Shown one piece after another: positions 1 through 8,854 of a DNA stretch of 21,062 nt. Within the stretch, counting starts at the first letter, position 1. Each line of letters opens with the position of its first letter. The translations under genes and the position numbers were made by a program. The DNA lies in assembly GCA_002703065.1 (NCBI GenBank), contig PAEO01000009.1, forward strand, positions 19,763 through 40,824, read 5' to 3'. The DNA comes from Flavobacteriaceae bacterium. Lineage in GTDB: Bacteria > Bacteroidota > Bacteroidia > Flavobacteriales > Flavobacteriaceae. Under the pieces are notes generated by a model, which made no database searches, was not told the origin of the DNA, and saw nothing but the letters and a program-made list of their open reading frames with translations.

Positions 1-129
1 CATAAAACATTAAATATTAATGTAAAAATGCTATTTTTTTATATGAATAGTTCCTTATAAGTGTTTACTAGCTTGTTTTAGTGTTATTTAGTTCTTTTTA
101 ATCTATTATATTTCATTTTTTGGCATTTT

Positions 130-163
130 TTTGATGATTTTACGTGTTTTTTTATCATTTTTG
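130..163 (+). promoter_or_regulatory. Possible accB promoter (weak match to Bacteroidota consensus)
   Basis: The Bacteroidota housekeeping promoter is TTTG about 19 bases before TAnnTTTG. Here TTTG at 130-133 is followed by CATTTTTG at 156-163, which differs from TAnnTTTG at one base. The spacer is 22 bases, longer than usual. A start point a few bases downstream would leave a leader of about 15 bases before the accB ATG at 185. The rest of 1-184 is T-rich and holds no ORF, RNA or strong hairpin that I recognise. The call is tentative because T-rich DNA produces such matches by chance. Confidence 0.25.
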
Positions 164-184
164 CTCAAATAATTGATTATTCAA

Positions 185-667
185 ATGAATTTTAAACAAA
201 TACAACAATTAATAAAGTTTGTCGCAAGAACTGGCGTAAGTGAGGTAAATATTGAGAATAGCAATATTAAAATCAATATTAAAGGAAACAATAAGGTTTC
301 AGATCAACCTCAAGTTATACAGCAACCTATTATAGCTCAACCTCAAATTCCTGTTCAGCAACCAGTTGAGCAACCTAAACCTGATCAAATTGAAACATCA
401 GATAAAGTAACAGAATCTGAAAATTCTAGTATTATTACAGTCAAGTCTCCTATTATTGGTACTTTTTATCGAAAGCCATCCCCTGATAAAGACAATTTCG
501 TTGAGGTTGGTGATTCTGTTTCCGTAGGTCAAGCACTTTGTGTTATAGAAGCTATGAAATTATTTAATGAAATTGAGTCAGAAGTTTCTGGAAAAATTGT
601 TAAGGTTTTAGTTGACGATGCTGAACCTGTTGAATTCGATCAACCGTTGTTTTTAATAGAACCATAA
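185..667 (+). CDS. accB: Acetyl-CoA carboxylase biotin carboxyl carrier protein
   Basis: This is the cytoplasmic biotin carrier of acetyl-CoA carboxylase, which moves CO2 from AccC to the carboxyltransferase during malonyl-CoA formation. The protein has 160 residues. The N-terminal helix (MNFKQIQQLIKFV) matches the start of known AccB proteins, followed by a Pro/Gln-rich mobile linker at about 38-75 and a C-terminal biotinyl domain. That domain contains SPIIGTFYRKPSPD and the EAMKL biotinylation motif, with the modified lysine at K125. I chose the ATG at 185 over an in-frame TTG at 173 because the family N-terminus begins there. accC follows after 9 bases, so the two are almost certainly co-transcribed. 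accA and accD are not in the window. Confidence 0.95.
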   Translation: MNFKQIQQLIKFVARTGVSEVNIENSNIKINIKGNNKVSDQPQVIQQPIIAQPQIPVQQPVEQPKPDQIETSDKVTESENSSIITVKSPIIGTFYRKPSPDKDNFVEVGDSVSVGQALCVIEAMKLFNEIESEVSGKIVKVLVDDAEPVEFDQPLFLIEP

Positions 668-676
668 TAACATATT

Positions 677-2032
677 ATGTTTAATAAGATTTTAATTGCC
701 AATAGAGGCGAGATAGCTTTACGTGTCATACGTACATGTAAGGAAATGGGAATAAAGACTGTTGCTGTTTATTCTACAGCCGATAAAGATAGTTTACATG
801 TTAGATTTGCTGATGAGGCTGTTTGTATTGGCCCAGCTCCAAGTAGTAAATCCTACTTAAAAATTGCAAATATTATTGCCGCTGCTGAAATTACGAACGC
901 TGATGCTATTCATCCTGGCTATGGTTTTCTTTCAGAAAAAGCAAAATTCTCCAAAATTTGCTCTGAACATAAAATCAAGTTTATCGGGCCTTCACCTGAG
1001 ATGATTGAAAAAATGGGAGATAAAGCAACAGCAGTTTCAACCATGATTTCTGCAAAAGTTCCTACTATACCCGGATCTGGAGCAGCAATAGAAACGGAGG
1101 AGGAAGGATTGCAAATATCTTCTAAGATTGGTTTTCCTGTTATGATTAAAGCTTCTGCTGGTGGTGGAGGTAAAGGTATGAGAGCTGTTTGGAATAAAAA
1201 TGAATTTTCAAAAAGTTGGAATAGTGCTAAACAAGAAGCTGTAGCTGCATTTGGTAATGATGAAATGTACATAGAAAAATTAATTGAAGAACCTCGTCAC
1301 ATTGAAATTCAGATAATTGCTGATCAATATGGAAATATATCCCACTTATCCGAAAGAGATTGTTCAATTCAAAGAAGACATCAAAAGTTAACTGAGGAAA
1401 CCCCATCTCCATTTATGACAAAAGCTTTGAGGCACAAGATGGGTAAAGCAGCTGTAAAAGCCGCTAAGTTTATTAATTATGAAGGAGTTGGAACTGTCGA
1501 ATTTTTAGTTGATAGTGATAGGAATTTTTACTTTATGGAGATGAATACAAGAATTCAAGTTGAACATCCAATTACTGAACAAGTAATTGATTATGATTTA
1601 ATTAAAGAACAAATAAAAGTTGCTGCGGGAATTAAAGTTTCTGGAAATGATTATTACCCTAAGCTGCATTCTATAGAATGTAGAATTAATGCAGAAGATC
1701 CTGATAACAATTTCAGACCGTCGCCAGGAAAAATCACGAATCTTCATCTACCAGGTGGACAAGGGGTAAGAGTAGATACTCATGTATATAGCGGTTATAC
1801 GATTTCTCCAGATTATGATTCTATGATTGCAAAAATTATAACAACGAGTCAAAGTGGAGGAACTTATGATCAAAAAAGAAAAGAGGCCATCAATAAAATG
1901 AGAAGAGCTTTGGATGAGTTTGTTATCGAAGGAATAAAAACTACAATCCCATTTCATAGAAAATTGATGGATAACGAAGACTATATCAAGGGGGTTTATA
2001 CCACTAAATTCATGGAAGAAAATAACTTTTAA
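677..2032 (+). CDS. accC: Acetyl-CoA carboxylase, biotin carboxylase subunit
   Basis: ATP-dependent carboxylation of AccB-bound biotin, the first half-reaction of acetyl-CoA carboxylase. The protein has 451 residues, the normal family length. It shows an N-terminal biotin-carboxylase domain ([14 protein letters not shown]), an ATP-grasp domain with the glycine-rich loop [12 protein letters not shown] at 158-169, and a C-terminal domain. Residues lining up with E. coli catalytic and ATP-binding positions are present: K116, K158, H208, E288 and R292 in [11 protein letters not shown], and E296. The ATG lies 9 bases after accB. The gene converges on asd, and the two stop codons overlap at 2029-2032, so there is no space for a terminator between them. 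Confidence 0.97.
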   Translation: MFNKILIANRGEIALRVIRTCKEMGIKTVAVYSTADKDSLHVRFADEAVCIGPAPSSKSYLKIANIIAAAEITNADAIHPGYGFLSEKAKFSKICSEHKIKFIGPSPEMIEKMGDKATAVSTMISAKVPTIPGSGAAIETEEEGLQISSKIGFPVMIKASAGGGGKGMRAVWNKNEFSKSWNSAKQEAVAAFGNDEMYIEKLIEEPRHIEIQIIADQYGNISHLSERDCSIQRRHQKLTEETPSPFMTKALRHKMGKAAVKAAKFINYEGVGTVEFLVDSDRNFYFMEMNTRIQVEHPITEQVIDYDLIKEQIKVAAGIKVSGNDYYPKLHSIECRINAEDPDNNFRPSPGKITNLHLPGGQGVRVDTHVYSGYTISPDYDSMIAKIITTSQSGGTYDQKRKEAINKMRRALDEFVIEGIKTTIPFHRKLMDNEDYIKGVYTTKFMEENNF

Positions 2033-3018
2033 CTAATCAAGTTATTTTTTATCAAATGAGAAGCTATTTGAACAGTATTTGTTGCAGCTCCTTTTCTTAA
2101 ATTATCTGCGACAATCCATAAGTTTAAACTGTTTTCACAGGAATAATCTTTTCTAATTCTACCTACAAAGACTTCGTCTTTATCTCTTGAGAAATAAGGC
2201 ATAGGATAGTCCAGTTTAGAGTTATCATTTTGGACAACAACGCCAGGAAAATCATTTAATTCTTGAATTACATCTTCAATTTTAAAAGAATCTTCAAGTG
2301 TAATATTAACAGACTCACTATGACCGCCCATGACAGGAATTCTTACAGCTGTGGCCGTAATTGAAATGTTAGAGTCAAGAATTTTGTTTGTTTCATTCAC
2401 TAATTTCATTTCTTCCTTTGTATAACCATTCTCTAGAAAATCATCGCAATGAGGGATAGCGTTTTGATGAATTCTATAGTTATATGCCATTTCTCCATCA
2501 ACATCATTGTATTCATTTTCGAGTTGTTTTACAGCTTTCATTCCAGTACCAGTGATTGATTGATATGTAGAGACTACAATTCTTTGAATATTATATTTTT
2601 TATGAATAGGGCTCAGAACCATTAACATTTGAATAGTAGAGCAGTTAGGATTAGCAATAATTTTATCGCTTTTAGTTAGAAGATGACCATTTATCTCAGG
2701 AATGATAAGTTTTTTTGTCTCATCCATTCTCCATGCGGATGAATTATCAATAACTGTTGTACCAACTTCAGAAAATTTTTCAGCCCATTCTAATGAAGTA
2801 TTGCCGCCTGCAGAAAAAATTGCAACGTCAGGTTTTTTATCAATTGCATTTTGAATTCCAGTTATAATATATTTTTTGTTGTCAAAAATAAGTTCTTTCC
2901 CAATTGATCTTTCTGACGCTACAGGGATAAATTCATCAATTTCAATATCAGACTCTTTTAATACTTTTAGAATTTCCTGGCCTACTATTCCAGTTACACC
3001 AACAACTGCTAACTTCAT
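2029..3018 (-). CDS. asd: Aspartate-semialdehyde dehydrogenase
   Basis: NADPH-dependent reduction of aspartyl phosphate to aspartate semialdehyde, the branch point to lysine/diaminopimelate, threonine, methionine and isoleucine. The protein has 329 residues, typical for the family. The Rossmann nucleotide loop is [10 protein letters not shown] near the N-terminus. The active-site cysteine is C126 in NPNCST, followed by [10 protein letters not shown] with Q153, and the catalytic histidine is H233 in MGGHSES. It lies 23 bases downstream of tdk on the same strand and is probably transcribed with it, although the functions are unrelated. Its stop codon overlaps that of accC on the opposite strand. 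Confidence 0.96.
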   Translation of the reverse strand: MKLAVVGVTGIVGQEILKVLKESDIEIDEFIPVASERSIGKELIFDNKKYIITGIQNAIDKKPDVAIFSAGGNTSLEWAEKFSEVGTTVIDNSSAWRMDETKKLIIPEINGHLLTKSDKIIANPNCSTIQMLMVLSPIHKKYNIQRIVVSTYQSITGTGMKAVKQLENEYNDVDGEMAYNYRIHQNAIPHCDDFLENGYTKEEMKLVNETNKILDSNISITATAVRIPVMGGHSESVNITLEDSFKIEDVIQELNDFPGVVVQNDNSKLDYPMPYFSRDKDEVFVGRIRKDYSCENSLNLWIVADNLRKGAATNTVQIASHLIKNNLIS

Positions 3019-3041
3019 TTTTTAAATTTTTTCAAATTTAC

Positions 3042-3590
3042 TTATTTATTTTTCATTTTTGAAATGAAAGCTTTTCTTGAAAGAGGCTCATATTCATCTT
3101 TTTCTCCAGGTAAAACAACATTATCATTCTTGCCTTTTCTATAGCTATACAAAGCAGGTTCTCCAGTTTCAGAGCACACTGCATGAACTTTTGAAACTTC
3201 TTCAGCGATAGCCATTAAATCTGGCATGGGTCCAAATGGTTTTCCAGAAAAATCCATATCTAATCCAGCAACTATTACTCTTATTCCTCTGTTTGCTAAA
3301 GTATTACAAACATCCACAAGCTCAGAAGAAAAAAACTGTGCTTCATCAATCCCAATTACATCAAAATCAGTACTTAAATCTAGAATTTCTTTTGGATTAG
3401 TGACAGTTTCAGCTTTTATTTTAATCTTTCCGTGAGATTTTATTTTATTTTTTTTATTTCTTGTATCTATTTCTGGCTTAAATACTTTAAAACTTTGATT
3501 AGCATATTTTAACGTCTTGAGTCTTCTAATAAGTTCTTCAGTTTTTCCAGAAAACATTGATCCACATATAACTTCAATTCTGCCTATCAT
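3042..3590 (-). CDS. tdk: Thymidine kinase (TK1-like), zinc cysteines mostly missing
   Basis: ATP-dependent phosphorylation of thymidine to dTMP (pyrimidine salvage). The protein has 182 residues. The P-loop is GSMFSGKT at 10-17, the DEAQFF motif carries the catalytic E83, and the GLDMDFSGKPFGPMPDLM segment and the C-terminal lasso (YSYRKG, YEPLSRKAF) are clear. In most type II kinases two CxxC pairs hold a structural zinc in the lasso. Here they read C139-x-x-T142 and S171-x-x-A174, so only one ligand remains. I chose the ATG at 3590. An upstream TTG at 3668 would add 26 residues unlike the family and overlap the start of rsmI. The gene is divergent from rsmI across 40 bases and followed by asd. 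Confidence 0.94.
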   Translation of the reverse strand: MIGRIEVICGSMFSGKTEELIRRLKTLKYANQSFKVFKPEIDTRNKKNKIKSHGKIKIKAETVTNPKEILDLSTDFDVIGIDEAQFFSSELVDVCNTLANRGIRVIVAGLDMDFSGKPFGPMPDLMAIAEEVSKVHAVCSETGEPALYSYRKGKNDNVVLPGEKDEYEPLSRKAFISKMKNK

Positions 3591-3630
3591 AAAATAATAA
3601 CTCTTATTTTTAGGGTAAAGATAAGCTATA

Positions 3631-4302
3631 ATGTCTAAATTAATTTTAATCCCAACTCCAATCGGCAACCTAGATGATATAACTTATAGAGCTGTGCAAA
3701 ACCTTAAAGAAGCTGATTTTATTTTATGTGAAGATACCAGAAGAACATTAAAGATTTTAAATCATTTAGAAATTAAAAAGCCATTAAGATCATATCATAA
3801 ATTTAATGAGCATGATGTTGTTGAAAATATAATTGGCAGGATTCTCTCTGGTGAAAAAGTAGCACTAGTTTCAGATGCGGGAACACCTGGTATTTCAGAT
3901 CCTGGATATCTTATTGCATCTAAATGTATTGAAAATGATATTGAAGTTGAATGTTTACCAGGTCCAACTGCTTTAATCCCTGCTTTAGTTATTAGTGGTT
4001 TACCCTCTGAAAGGTTTACCTTCGAAGGATTTCTGCCAATAAAAAAAGGAAGGAAAACTAGACTTGAATTTTTATCAAATGAATCTAGAACGATGATTTT
4101 TTATGAATCTCCACACAAGATTATAAAAACAATAACTGATTTTAAAACTTATTTTGGAGGAGATAGAAAAATTTCTATTTCTAAAGAAATTTCAAAAATT
4201 TTTGAATCTACTATAAGGGGAACAATTGATGATATTTTATCATCTTTTGAAAATAAAAAACCAAAAGGAGAATACGTAATTATTGTTAGAGGTATAAAAT
4301 AA
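3631..4302 (+). CDS. rsmI: 16S rRNA (cytidine1402-2'-O)-methyltransferase
   Basis: S-adenosylmethionine-dependent 2'-O-methylation of C1402 in 16S rRNA, in the decoding centre. This is a tetrapyrrole-methylase-fold enzyme of 223 residues. Family motifs appear in order: LIPTPIGNLDDIT at 6-18, CEDTRR at 33-38, SDAGTPGISDPG at 81-92, LPGPTA at 109-114, ERFTFEGFLP at 127-136 and YESPHKI at 158-164. It lacks the roughly 60-residue C-terminal extension of the E. coli enzyme (286 residues), and the methylase core is complete. The start is the ATG at 3631, 40 bases from the tdk start. The stop codon merges with the A-tract of a strong terminator, so the gene appears to be a single-gene unit. Confidence 0.95.
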   Translation: MSKLILIPTPIGNLDDITYRAVQNLKEADFILCEDTRRTLKILNHLEIKKPLRSYHKFNEHDVVENIIGRILSGEKVALVSDAGTPGISDPGYLIASKCIENDIEVECLPGPTALIPALVISGLPSERFTFEGFLPIKKGRKTRLEFLSNESRTMIFYESPHKIIKTITDFKTYFGGDRKISISKEISKIFESTIRGTIDDILSSFENKKPKGEYVIIVRGIK

Positions 4303-4329
4303 AAAACCCTCCATTTTTGGAGGGTTTTT
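4301..4329. terminator. Bidirectional rho-independent terminator
   Basis: A perfect stem CCCTCC (4307-4312) / GGAGGG (4319-4324) with a 6-base loop is flanked by an A-run on the left (4301-4306) and a T-run on the right (4325-4329). The A and T runs also pair and extend the stem. It gives a U-tract in either direction, so it can end both rsmI (+) and the receptor gene that converges on it and stops at 4349 (-). It is the only strong intrinsic terminator I found in the window. Confidence 0.92.
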
Positions 4330-4348
4330 ATAAATTAAGATTCTAAAT

Positions 4349-7123
4349 TTAGAATTGATAAGTAAAACCTAAGTTCCAAGTTCTTCCCCATCCTGGGAAT
4401 ACTTTGTTGTCAACATTAATACCCCTATAATTGGTACTAGTTGGAGTTACAGGATAGTTTGTAGTAGACATTGGATAGTATTCTTCATCAAATAGATTAT
4501 TAATATTTAATCTAAGCCTAACACTATCATCACCAATTTTGAATCTATATGTTGCTCCAGCATCAAAGATTTGATAGTCTGGTAGTCGCATATCAGTTAA
4601 ATTTTCATCCATATATCCATATTCATCATCAAAAATTGAGTCCTCATGTATTCCACCAAAAATATCATCAGCATGAAACAGAGATATATTAAAGTAAAAA
4701 TTATCTGATGGAGAAATTACCAAGTTAGCTCTAGCAGTTGTTTGAGCACTATCTTCGATTCTTAACCCTTCTAAATATAATGTAGATGAACCAATTACTT
4801 GACCATCATTATTTGTAACAGTATCATCTGTAATATCAGCCATATATTTATAATTACCAAGGGTTGCCATGGCTTCTAATTTTACAAACTTACTAATATT
4901 CCATACTCCATCAAATTCGATTCCAGTATGTAATTGCTCTACACCAGTATAGTTAGCAGTTCCACTCACACCATCGATTCTAATACCATCTGAAAGGAAT
5001 CTATCTTTCCATGATGTTCTAAACAGGTTTAAGTTCATATTAAGATTACTTGATCTATATCCATAACCAACTTCTAAACCAAAAACTTTTTCATTATTTA
5101 AATCAGCATCTGGTGTTACGTAATTATCATAATCAAGAAATACTGCATCAAAATTTGGAGCTTTTGAGTAATATCCACTGTTTATATAAACATTATTTTT
5201 AGCATCAATATTAAAATTTGCTCCACCTTTAATTGTACCGCCAAGTATATTTTTAGTAGCACTTTTATGCATAGGATCGTTTACTTTATATCTAAAAAAG
5301 TCAACTCTTTGGAATCCTTGATTAGCAACAGAGCCTTGAACAAATACAGAATATGAATCAGTAACATATTCAGCTTGACCAAATAAACCTTGCCAAGAAA
5401 CAAGACCATCATTATGATAGTCAATTTTCTCATCATCATCAGTAGATTTAAATACATTCCAAATATTTTCCATTGTCGACGGATGTTCTTTGGTGGCAAT
5501 AAATCCTCCTGGATAATTTACATTATCAAAATCTCTATATCCATCAGCACCAAGTAAATTATCTAATCTTCTGTAATGAATACCTTTGTAATATCTTATA
5601 TCAGCACCAATTTGATAAGCAAAATTTTCATTGGATTGTGTTTTGAAATTTATTAAACCTCCAACCCAGTTGTGTGAATTAACAGAAGCTCTTCTAATAA
5701 TTCCATTTCTCTTAACGCCATTAACCGTCTCATCTGGATCGTTAACGATATATAAGCCAGTAGTTGGATCTATGACATTAGAATAAGTTCTTCCACTGTA
5801 AAAAGTAGTCGGAATACCGCCATTGGATGCTGCAAGTTTGTCGAAATCAAAATATCCATTACGTGGATTTCTAAGGGCATATCTTCCAGGTTGTGATCCA
5901 TAATTTAAATCACCACTAAAATAGTGGAATCCATAAATTCTTCCAAGATCTCCTGTTCCACCACCTCTACCTACAGAAGCATAAGCAGTAACTGATAAAG
6001 TAGATTTAGAATTTAATTTACTTTCCCAGTTAACAGATGCAATTGGTTTGTGATAAAAATTTCTTCTCATGTTAAAACCTTCACCTTTATACATCCCCCC
6101 AGTATAATTATAATAAATACCATGATCTTTGTATTGTTGAAGTGTAGCTTGATTATAATAACTATAATATCTTTGTTGGTGGTATTGAGGAGCACCAGTT
6201 ACAATAAATTGCACATTGTTTTTATCATCCTCACTTTTCCATCCATATCCTAAAAAATAAGCATAAGATTCAAATTCTGTAAAATCAACTACACCATCAC
6301 CGGCAGTTCTACTGAAAACAAAAGATAGAGCATGACCACCATCCATAATTCCAGTATTATAATTAAGAACAGTTTTTAAATAGCCATCGTTTCCAACCGT
6401 AGCAGCAACTTTTCCACCTTGAGAAAGTTCTGTGGATTTAGTAACAATGTTAATGGTTCCACCAACAGAAGATATAGGGAGAGGAGACGATCCTAATCCT
6501 CTTTGAACCTGCATTGCTGAAACAACATCAGTCAAACCAGCCCAGTTGCTCCAATATACTTTGCCATTTTCCATATCATTAACAGGCATACCATTAATTA
6601 AAACCGCAACATTCTCTTGTTTAAATCCTCTAACACTAATATAACTATCACCAAAAGCACCACCTCTTTTAGTAGCATATACGCCAGGGGTTGAATTTAA
6701 TAATTCAGGAAATTCTAAATTGCCAATTCTCTCTTCGATTTCTGTTGAATTTAGTGTTGAAACAGCTACAGGTGTCTCTCTGTCAGTAGCAAGGGATAAA
6801 CCCCCAAAAACAGTTACGCCTGAAAGAATATTTTTGCCAGGATTTAATTTAATTAAACCTAGATCTAAGTTTTCACTAACAGAAATTTCAGCAGATTCGT
6901 AACCGATATATGAAATCTCAATTGTGGAGCCTGAATCAGCGTTAATGGTAAAACGTCCATTAAAGTCACTTGAAACTCCAGTTGTTGTCCCTTGAATTAA
7001 AATTGAAGCTCCAGGAAGACCAGTTCCAGTCTCTGAATCAATTACGACTCCAGTTACAGAATTTTGAGCTAGCATAATTCCACTGAAGAAAAATGCTGCT
7101 ACTAATGTGATTAATTTTTTCAT
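4349..7123 (-). CDS. TonB-dependent outer-membrane receptor, substrate unknown
   Basis: A predicted outer-membrane beta-barrel that imports an unknown ligand using TonB/ExbBD energy. The protein has 924 residues. A signal peptide (MKKLITLVAAFFFSGIMLAQ) is followed by a carboxypeptidase-regulatory-like beta-sandwich at about 22-98 (VTGVVIDSETGTGLPGASI) and then a plug domain at about 112-228. The plug includes SVRGFKQENVAVLINGMPVN, NDMENGKVYWSNWAG and SVGGTINIVTK. The rest is barrel, rich in aromatic and Asn/Asp residues, ending in a terminal Phe (GFTYQF) as outer-membrane proteins usually do. No SusD-type lipoprotein gene lies next to it, so it is not an obvious glycan SusCD pair. Upstream is the largest internal gap of the window (126 bases), consistent with its own promoter. 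The ligand cannot be read from the sequence. Confidence 0.9.
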   Translation of the reverse strand: MKKLITLVAAFFFSGIMLAQNSVTGVVIDSETGTGLPGASILIQGTTTGVSSDFNGRFTINADSGSTIEISYIGYESAEISVSENLDLGLIKLNPGKNILSGVTVFGGLSLATDRETPVAVSTLNSTEIEERIGNLEFPELLNSTPGVYATKRGGAFGDSYISVRGFKQENVAVLINGMPVNDMENGKVYWSNWAGLTDVVSAMQVQRGLGSSPLPISSVGGTINIVTKSTELSQGGKVAATVGNDGYLKTVLNYNTGIMDGGHALSFVFSRTAGDGVVDFTEFESYAYFLGYGWKSEDDKNNVQFIVTGAPQYHQQRYYSYYNQATLQQYKDHGIYYNYTGGMYKGEGFNMRRNFYHKPIASVNWESKLNSKSTLSVTAYASVGRGGGTGDLGRIYGFHYFSGDLNYGSQPGRYALRNPRNGYFDFDKLAASNGGIPTTFYSGRTYSNVIDPTTGLYIVNDPDETVNGVKRNGIIRRASVNSHNWVGGLINFKTQSNENFAYQIGADIRYYKGIHYRRLDNLLGADGYRDFDNVNYPGGFIATKEHPSTMENIWNVFKSTDDDEKIDYHNDGLVSWQGLFGQAEYVTDSYSVFVQGSVANQGFQRVDFFRYKVNDPMHKSATKNILGGTIKGGANFNIDAKNNVYINSGYYSKAPNFDAVFLDYDNYVTPDADLNNEKVFGLEVGYGYRSSNLNMNLNLFRTSWKDRFLSDGIRIDGVSGTANYTGVEQLHTGIEFDGVWNISKFVKLEAMATLGNYKYMADITDDTVTNNDGQVIGSSTLYLEGLRIEDSAQTTARANLVISPSDNFYFNISLFHADDIFGGIHEDSIFDDEYGYMDENLTDMRLPDYQIFDAGATYRFKIGDDSVRLRLNINNLFDEEYYPMSTTNYPVTPTSTNYRGINVDNKVFPGWGRTWNLGFTYQF

Positions 7124-7192
7124 GTAATTATAAAATTTTAATTAACGCAAATATTAACAAAATTTTAAGAAAGTATGTTAAATGGATATTAA

Positions 7193-7208
7193 TTTTATGA
7201 ACATAAAA
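7193..7208. repeat. Short inverted repeat upstream of the TonB receptor gene
   Basis: TTTTATG (7193-7199) and CATAAAA (7202-7208) are perfect inverted arms around a central AA. The site lies 70-85 bases upstream of the receptor start in the 126-base gap between pgi and the receptor gene. It could be an operator-like site or a weak hairpin. It is AT-rich and short, so chance is a real alternative. No clear TTTG/TAnnTTTG promoter pair was found in this gap. Confidence 0.3.
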
Positions 7209-7249
7209 CCATCTTGTTTTTAACATTAATTTAATACCTGAGGAAGATA

Positions 7250-8842
7250 TTATTTTAATTTTTTTAAGATTGATTTTGTGGAACTGTCATGTTCTTTAAT
7301 TGAACCACTCTCAATCTCATGAAGTAAGGATTTTGCCATTTTTTTTCCAAGCTCTACACCCCACTGATCATAGCTAAAAATATTCCAAATAATTCCCTCA
7401 ACAAAAATCTTATGCTCATACATTGAGATTAGTTTTCCTATTGATTCAGGAGTTAGTTTATTTATTAATATTGTATTTGTAGGTTTATTACCATTAAAAA
7501 TCTTAAATGGAGTAATTTTTTCATCACTAGAATTTTTAGATTCATTTATAACTTCTTCTCTTGATTTCCCATTTAACAAGGCTTCAGTTTGACCTATGAA
7601 ATTTGAAAGTAGTTTGTTATGGTGATCTTCATTTTGAAACAATGATTTTTTAAAACCAATGAAGTCACATGGAATAAGTTTAGTTCCCTGATGAATTAGT
7701 TGAAAAAAGGCATGTTGTGAATTTGTGCCTGTACTTCCCCAAATAATATTTCCAGTTTGATATGAAACTTTTTTACCATTTCTGTCTACACTTTTACCAT
7801 TACTTTCCATAATCGCTTGTTGTAGGTAAGAAGGCAGATATTTTAAATACTCAGAGTAAGGAACTACAGCATGTGTTTCTGAACCGTGAAAGTTATTATA
7901 CCAGATACTAAGTAAAGCTAATACAACAGGAATATTTTTTTCAAAAGGTTCATTTTTAAAGTGATTATCCATCTTATGAGCTCCTTTTAAAAGATTCTCA
8001 AAATTTTCATAACCTATAGCTAAACAAATTGAAAGACCTACCGTGCTCCATAATGAAAATCTTCCTCCAACATAATCATACATAGGAAAAACAAATTCAG
8101 GGTTTATTCCAAAATCTTCTATTGCACTTAAATTTGTTGATACTGCAGCAAAGTGATTTTTTATATTCTCAGATCCAACCTTTTTAGAAAACCATTTCTT
8201 AACAGTATTTGCATTTGAAAGAGTTTCCTGAGTTGTAAAAGTTTTTGAAACAACTATAAATAATGTTGTTTCTGGATTAAGTGTTTTTATAACTTCATTC
8301 ACATGGTCACCATCAACATTTGATATAAAATGGACATTCAAAGATGATTTATAAAACTTTAGAGCTTCAACAACCATAACAGGACCTAAATCAGACCCGC
8401 CAATACCAATATTTACTATATCAGTAAAAGTTTTTCCAGTAGAACCTTTTAATTCACCACTCAACACTTTTTGAGTAAAATCTTTTAATTTTTTTCTGTC
8501 TTCTAATATCTGATTATAATTATGCGTGCTATTTTCAAAACTTCTTATAGCAGTATGAAGAACTTTTCGACCCTCTGTTTCATTTATTTCTAAACCATCA
8601 AATTGAGACTGAATTGCTTTCTTGAGATGACATTCTTCAGCAAGATTCAAAAGTAATCCCATCACATTTTTAGAAATCATATTTTTTGAAAAATCTAAAT
8701 GAAAATCTTGAAAAGAAATTGAAAAATCTTCTGCTCTCTTGAAATTACTTTCAAAAAGAGCTTTAATATCTTCTTCTTTACTAGAGTTTTCCAAGAGTTT
8801 CCAGGACTCAGTTGTTGTTGGATTAATTTTTGGCAATGTCAT
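7250..8842 (-). CDS. pgi: Glucose-6-phosphate isomerase
   Basis: Interconverts glucose 6-phosphate and fructose 6-phosphate in glycolysis and gluconeogenesis. The protein has 530 residues, close to E. coli Pgi. Visible motifs are the sugar-phosphate loop GIGGSDLGP at 146-154, PGI signature 1 DYVGGRFSLWSTVG at 256-269, and signature 2 near the C-terminus (FVEGIIWNIFSYDQWGVELGK region). Expected catalytic residues are E346 (MESNGKSVDR), H377 (NSQHAFFQ) and K500 (ELGKK). I chose the ATG at 8842. A TTG 9 bases upstream is possible but adds only three residues. It is the last gene of the run uvrC > DUF3108 > M23 peptidase > pgi, 12 bases after the peptidase gene. Confidence 0.97.
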   Translation of the reverse strand: MTLPKINPTTTESWKLLENSSKEEDIKALFESNFKRAEDFSISFQDFHLDFSKNMISKNVMGLLLNLAEECHLKKAIQSQFDGLEINETEGRKVLHTAIRSFENSTHNYNQILEDRKKLKDFTQKVLSGELKGSTGKTFTDIVNIGIGGSDLGPVMVVEALKFYKSSLNVHFISNVDGDHVNEVIKTLNPETTLFIVVSKTFTTQETLSNANTVKKWFSKKVGSENIKNHFAAVSTNLSAIEDFGINPEFVFPMYDYVGGRFSLWSTVGLSICLAIGYENFENLLKGAHKMDNHFKNEPFEKNIPVVLALLSIWYNNFHGSETHAVVPYSEYLKYLPSYLQQAIMESNGKSVDRNGKKVSYQTGNIIWGSTGTNSQHAFFQLIHQGTKLIPCDFIGFKKSLFQNEDHHNKLLSNFIGQTEALLNGKSREEVINESKNSSDEKITPFKIFNGNKPTNTILINKLTPESIGKLISMYEHKIFVEGIIWNIFSYDQWGVELGKKMAKSLLHEIESGSIKEHDSSTKSILKKLK

Positions 8843-8854
8843 TTTATACAAAAT

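Noticed and set aside
173..184. Earlier TTG start for accB
   Set aside because: The ATG at 185 reproduces the conserved AccB N-terminus; the four extra residues have no family support.
1..184. Small ORF or structured RNA in the T-rich leader
   Set aside because: Only very short reading frames and 4-5 bp stems are present; nothing resembles a known riboswitch or a conserved small protein.
919..1272. Minus-strand ORF of 117 codons inside accC
   Set aside because: It is antisense to the ATP-grasp core of accC, has no recognisable domain, and its composition mirrors the codons of the real gene.
3605..3623. TATTTTTA and TATCTTTA as -7 boxes for rsmI and tdk
   Set aside because: Both differ from TAnnTTTG at the last base and neither has TTTG at the expected upstream distance.
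3591..3668. 26-residue N-terminal extension of thymidine kinase from a TTG at 3668
   Set aside because: The extension is unlike the family, which starts just before the IEVICG-P-loop segment, and it would run antisense over the start of rsmI. The ATG at 3590 fits.
4349..7123. SusC/SusD polysaccharide utilisation locus
   Set aside because: The receptor has the regulatory-like domain seen in SusC proteins, but no SusD lipoprotein, sulfatase or glycoside hydrolase gene is adjacent on either side.
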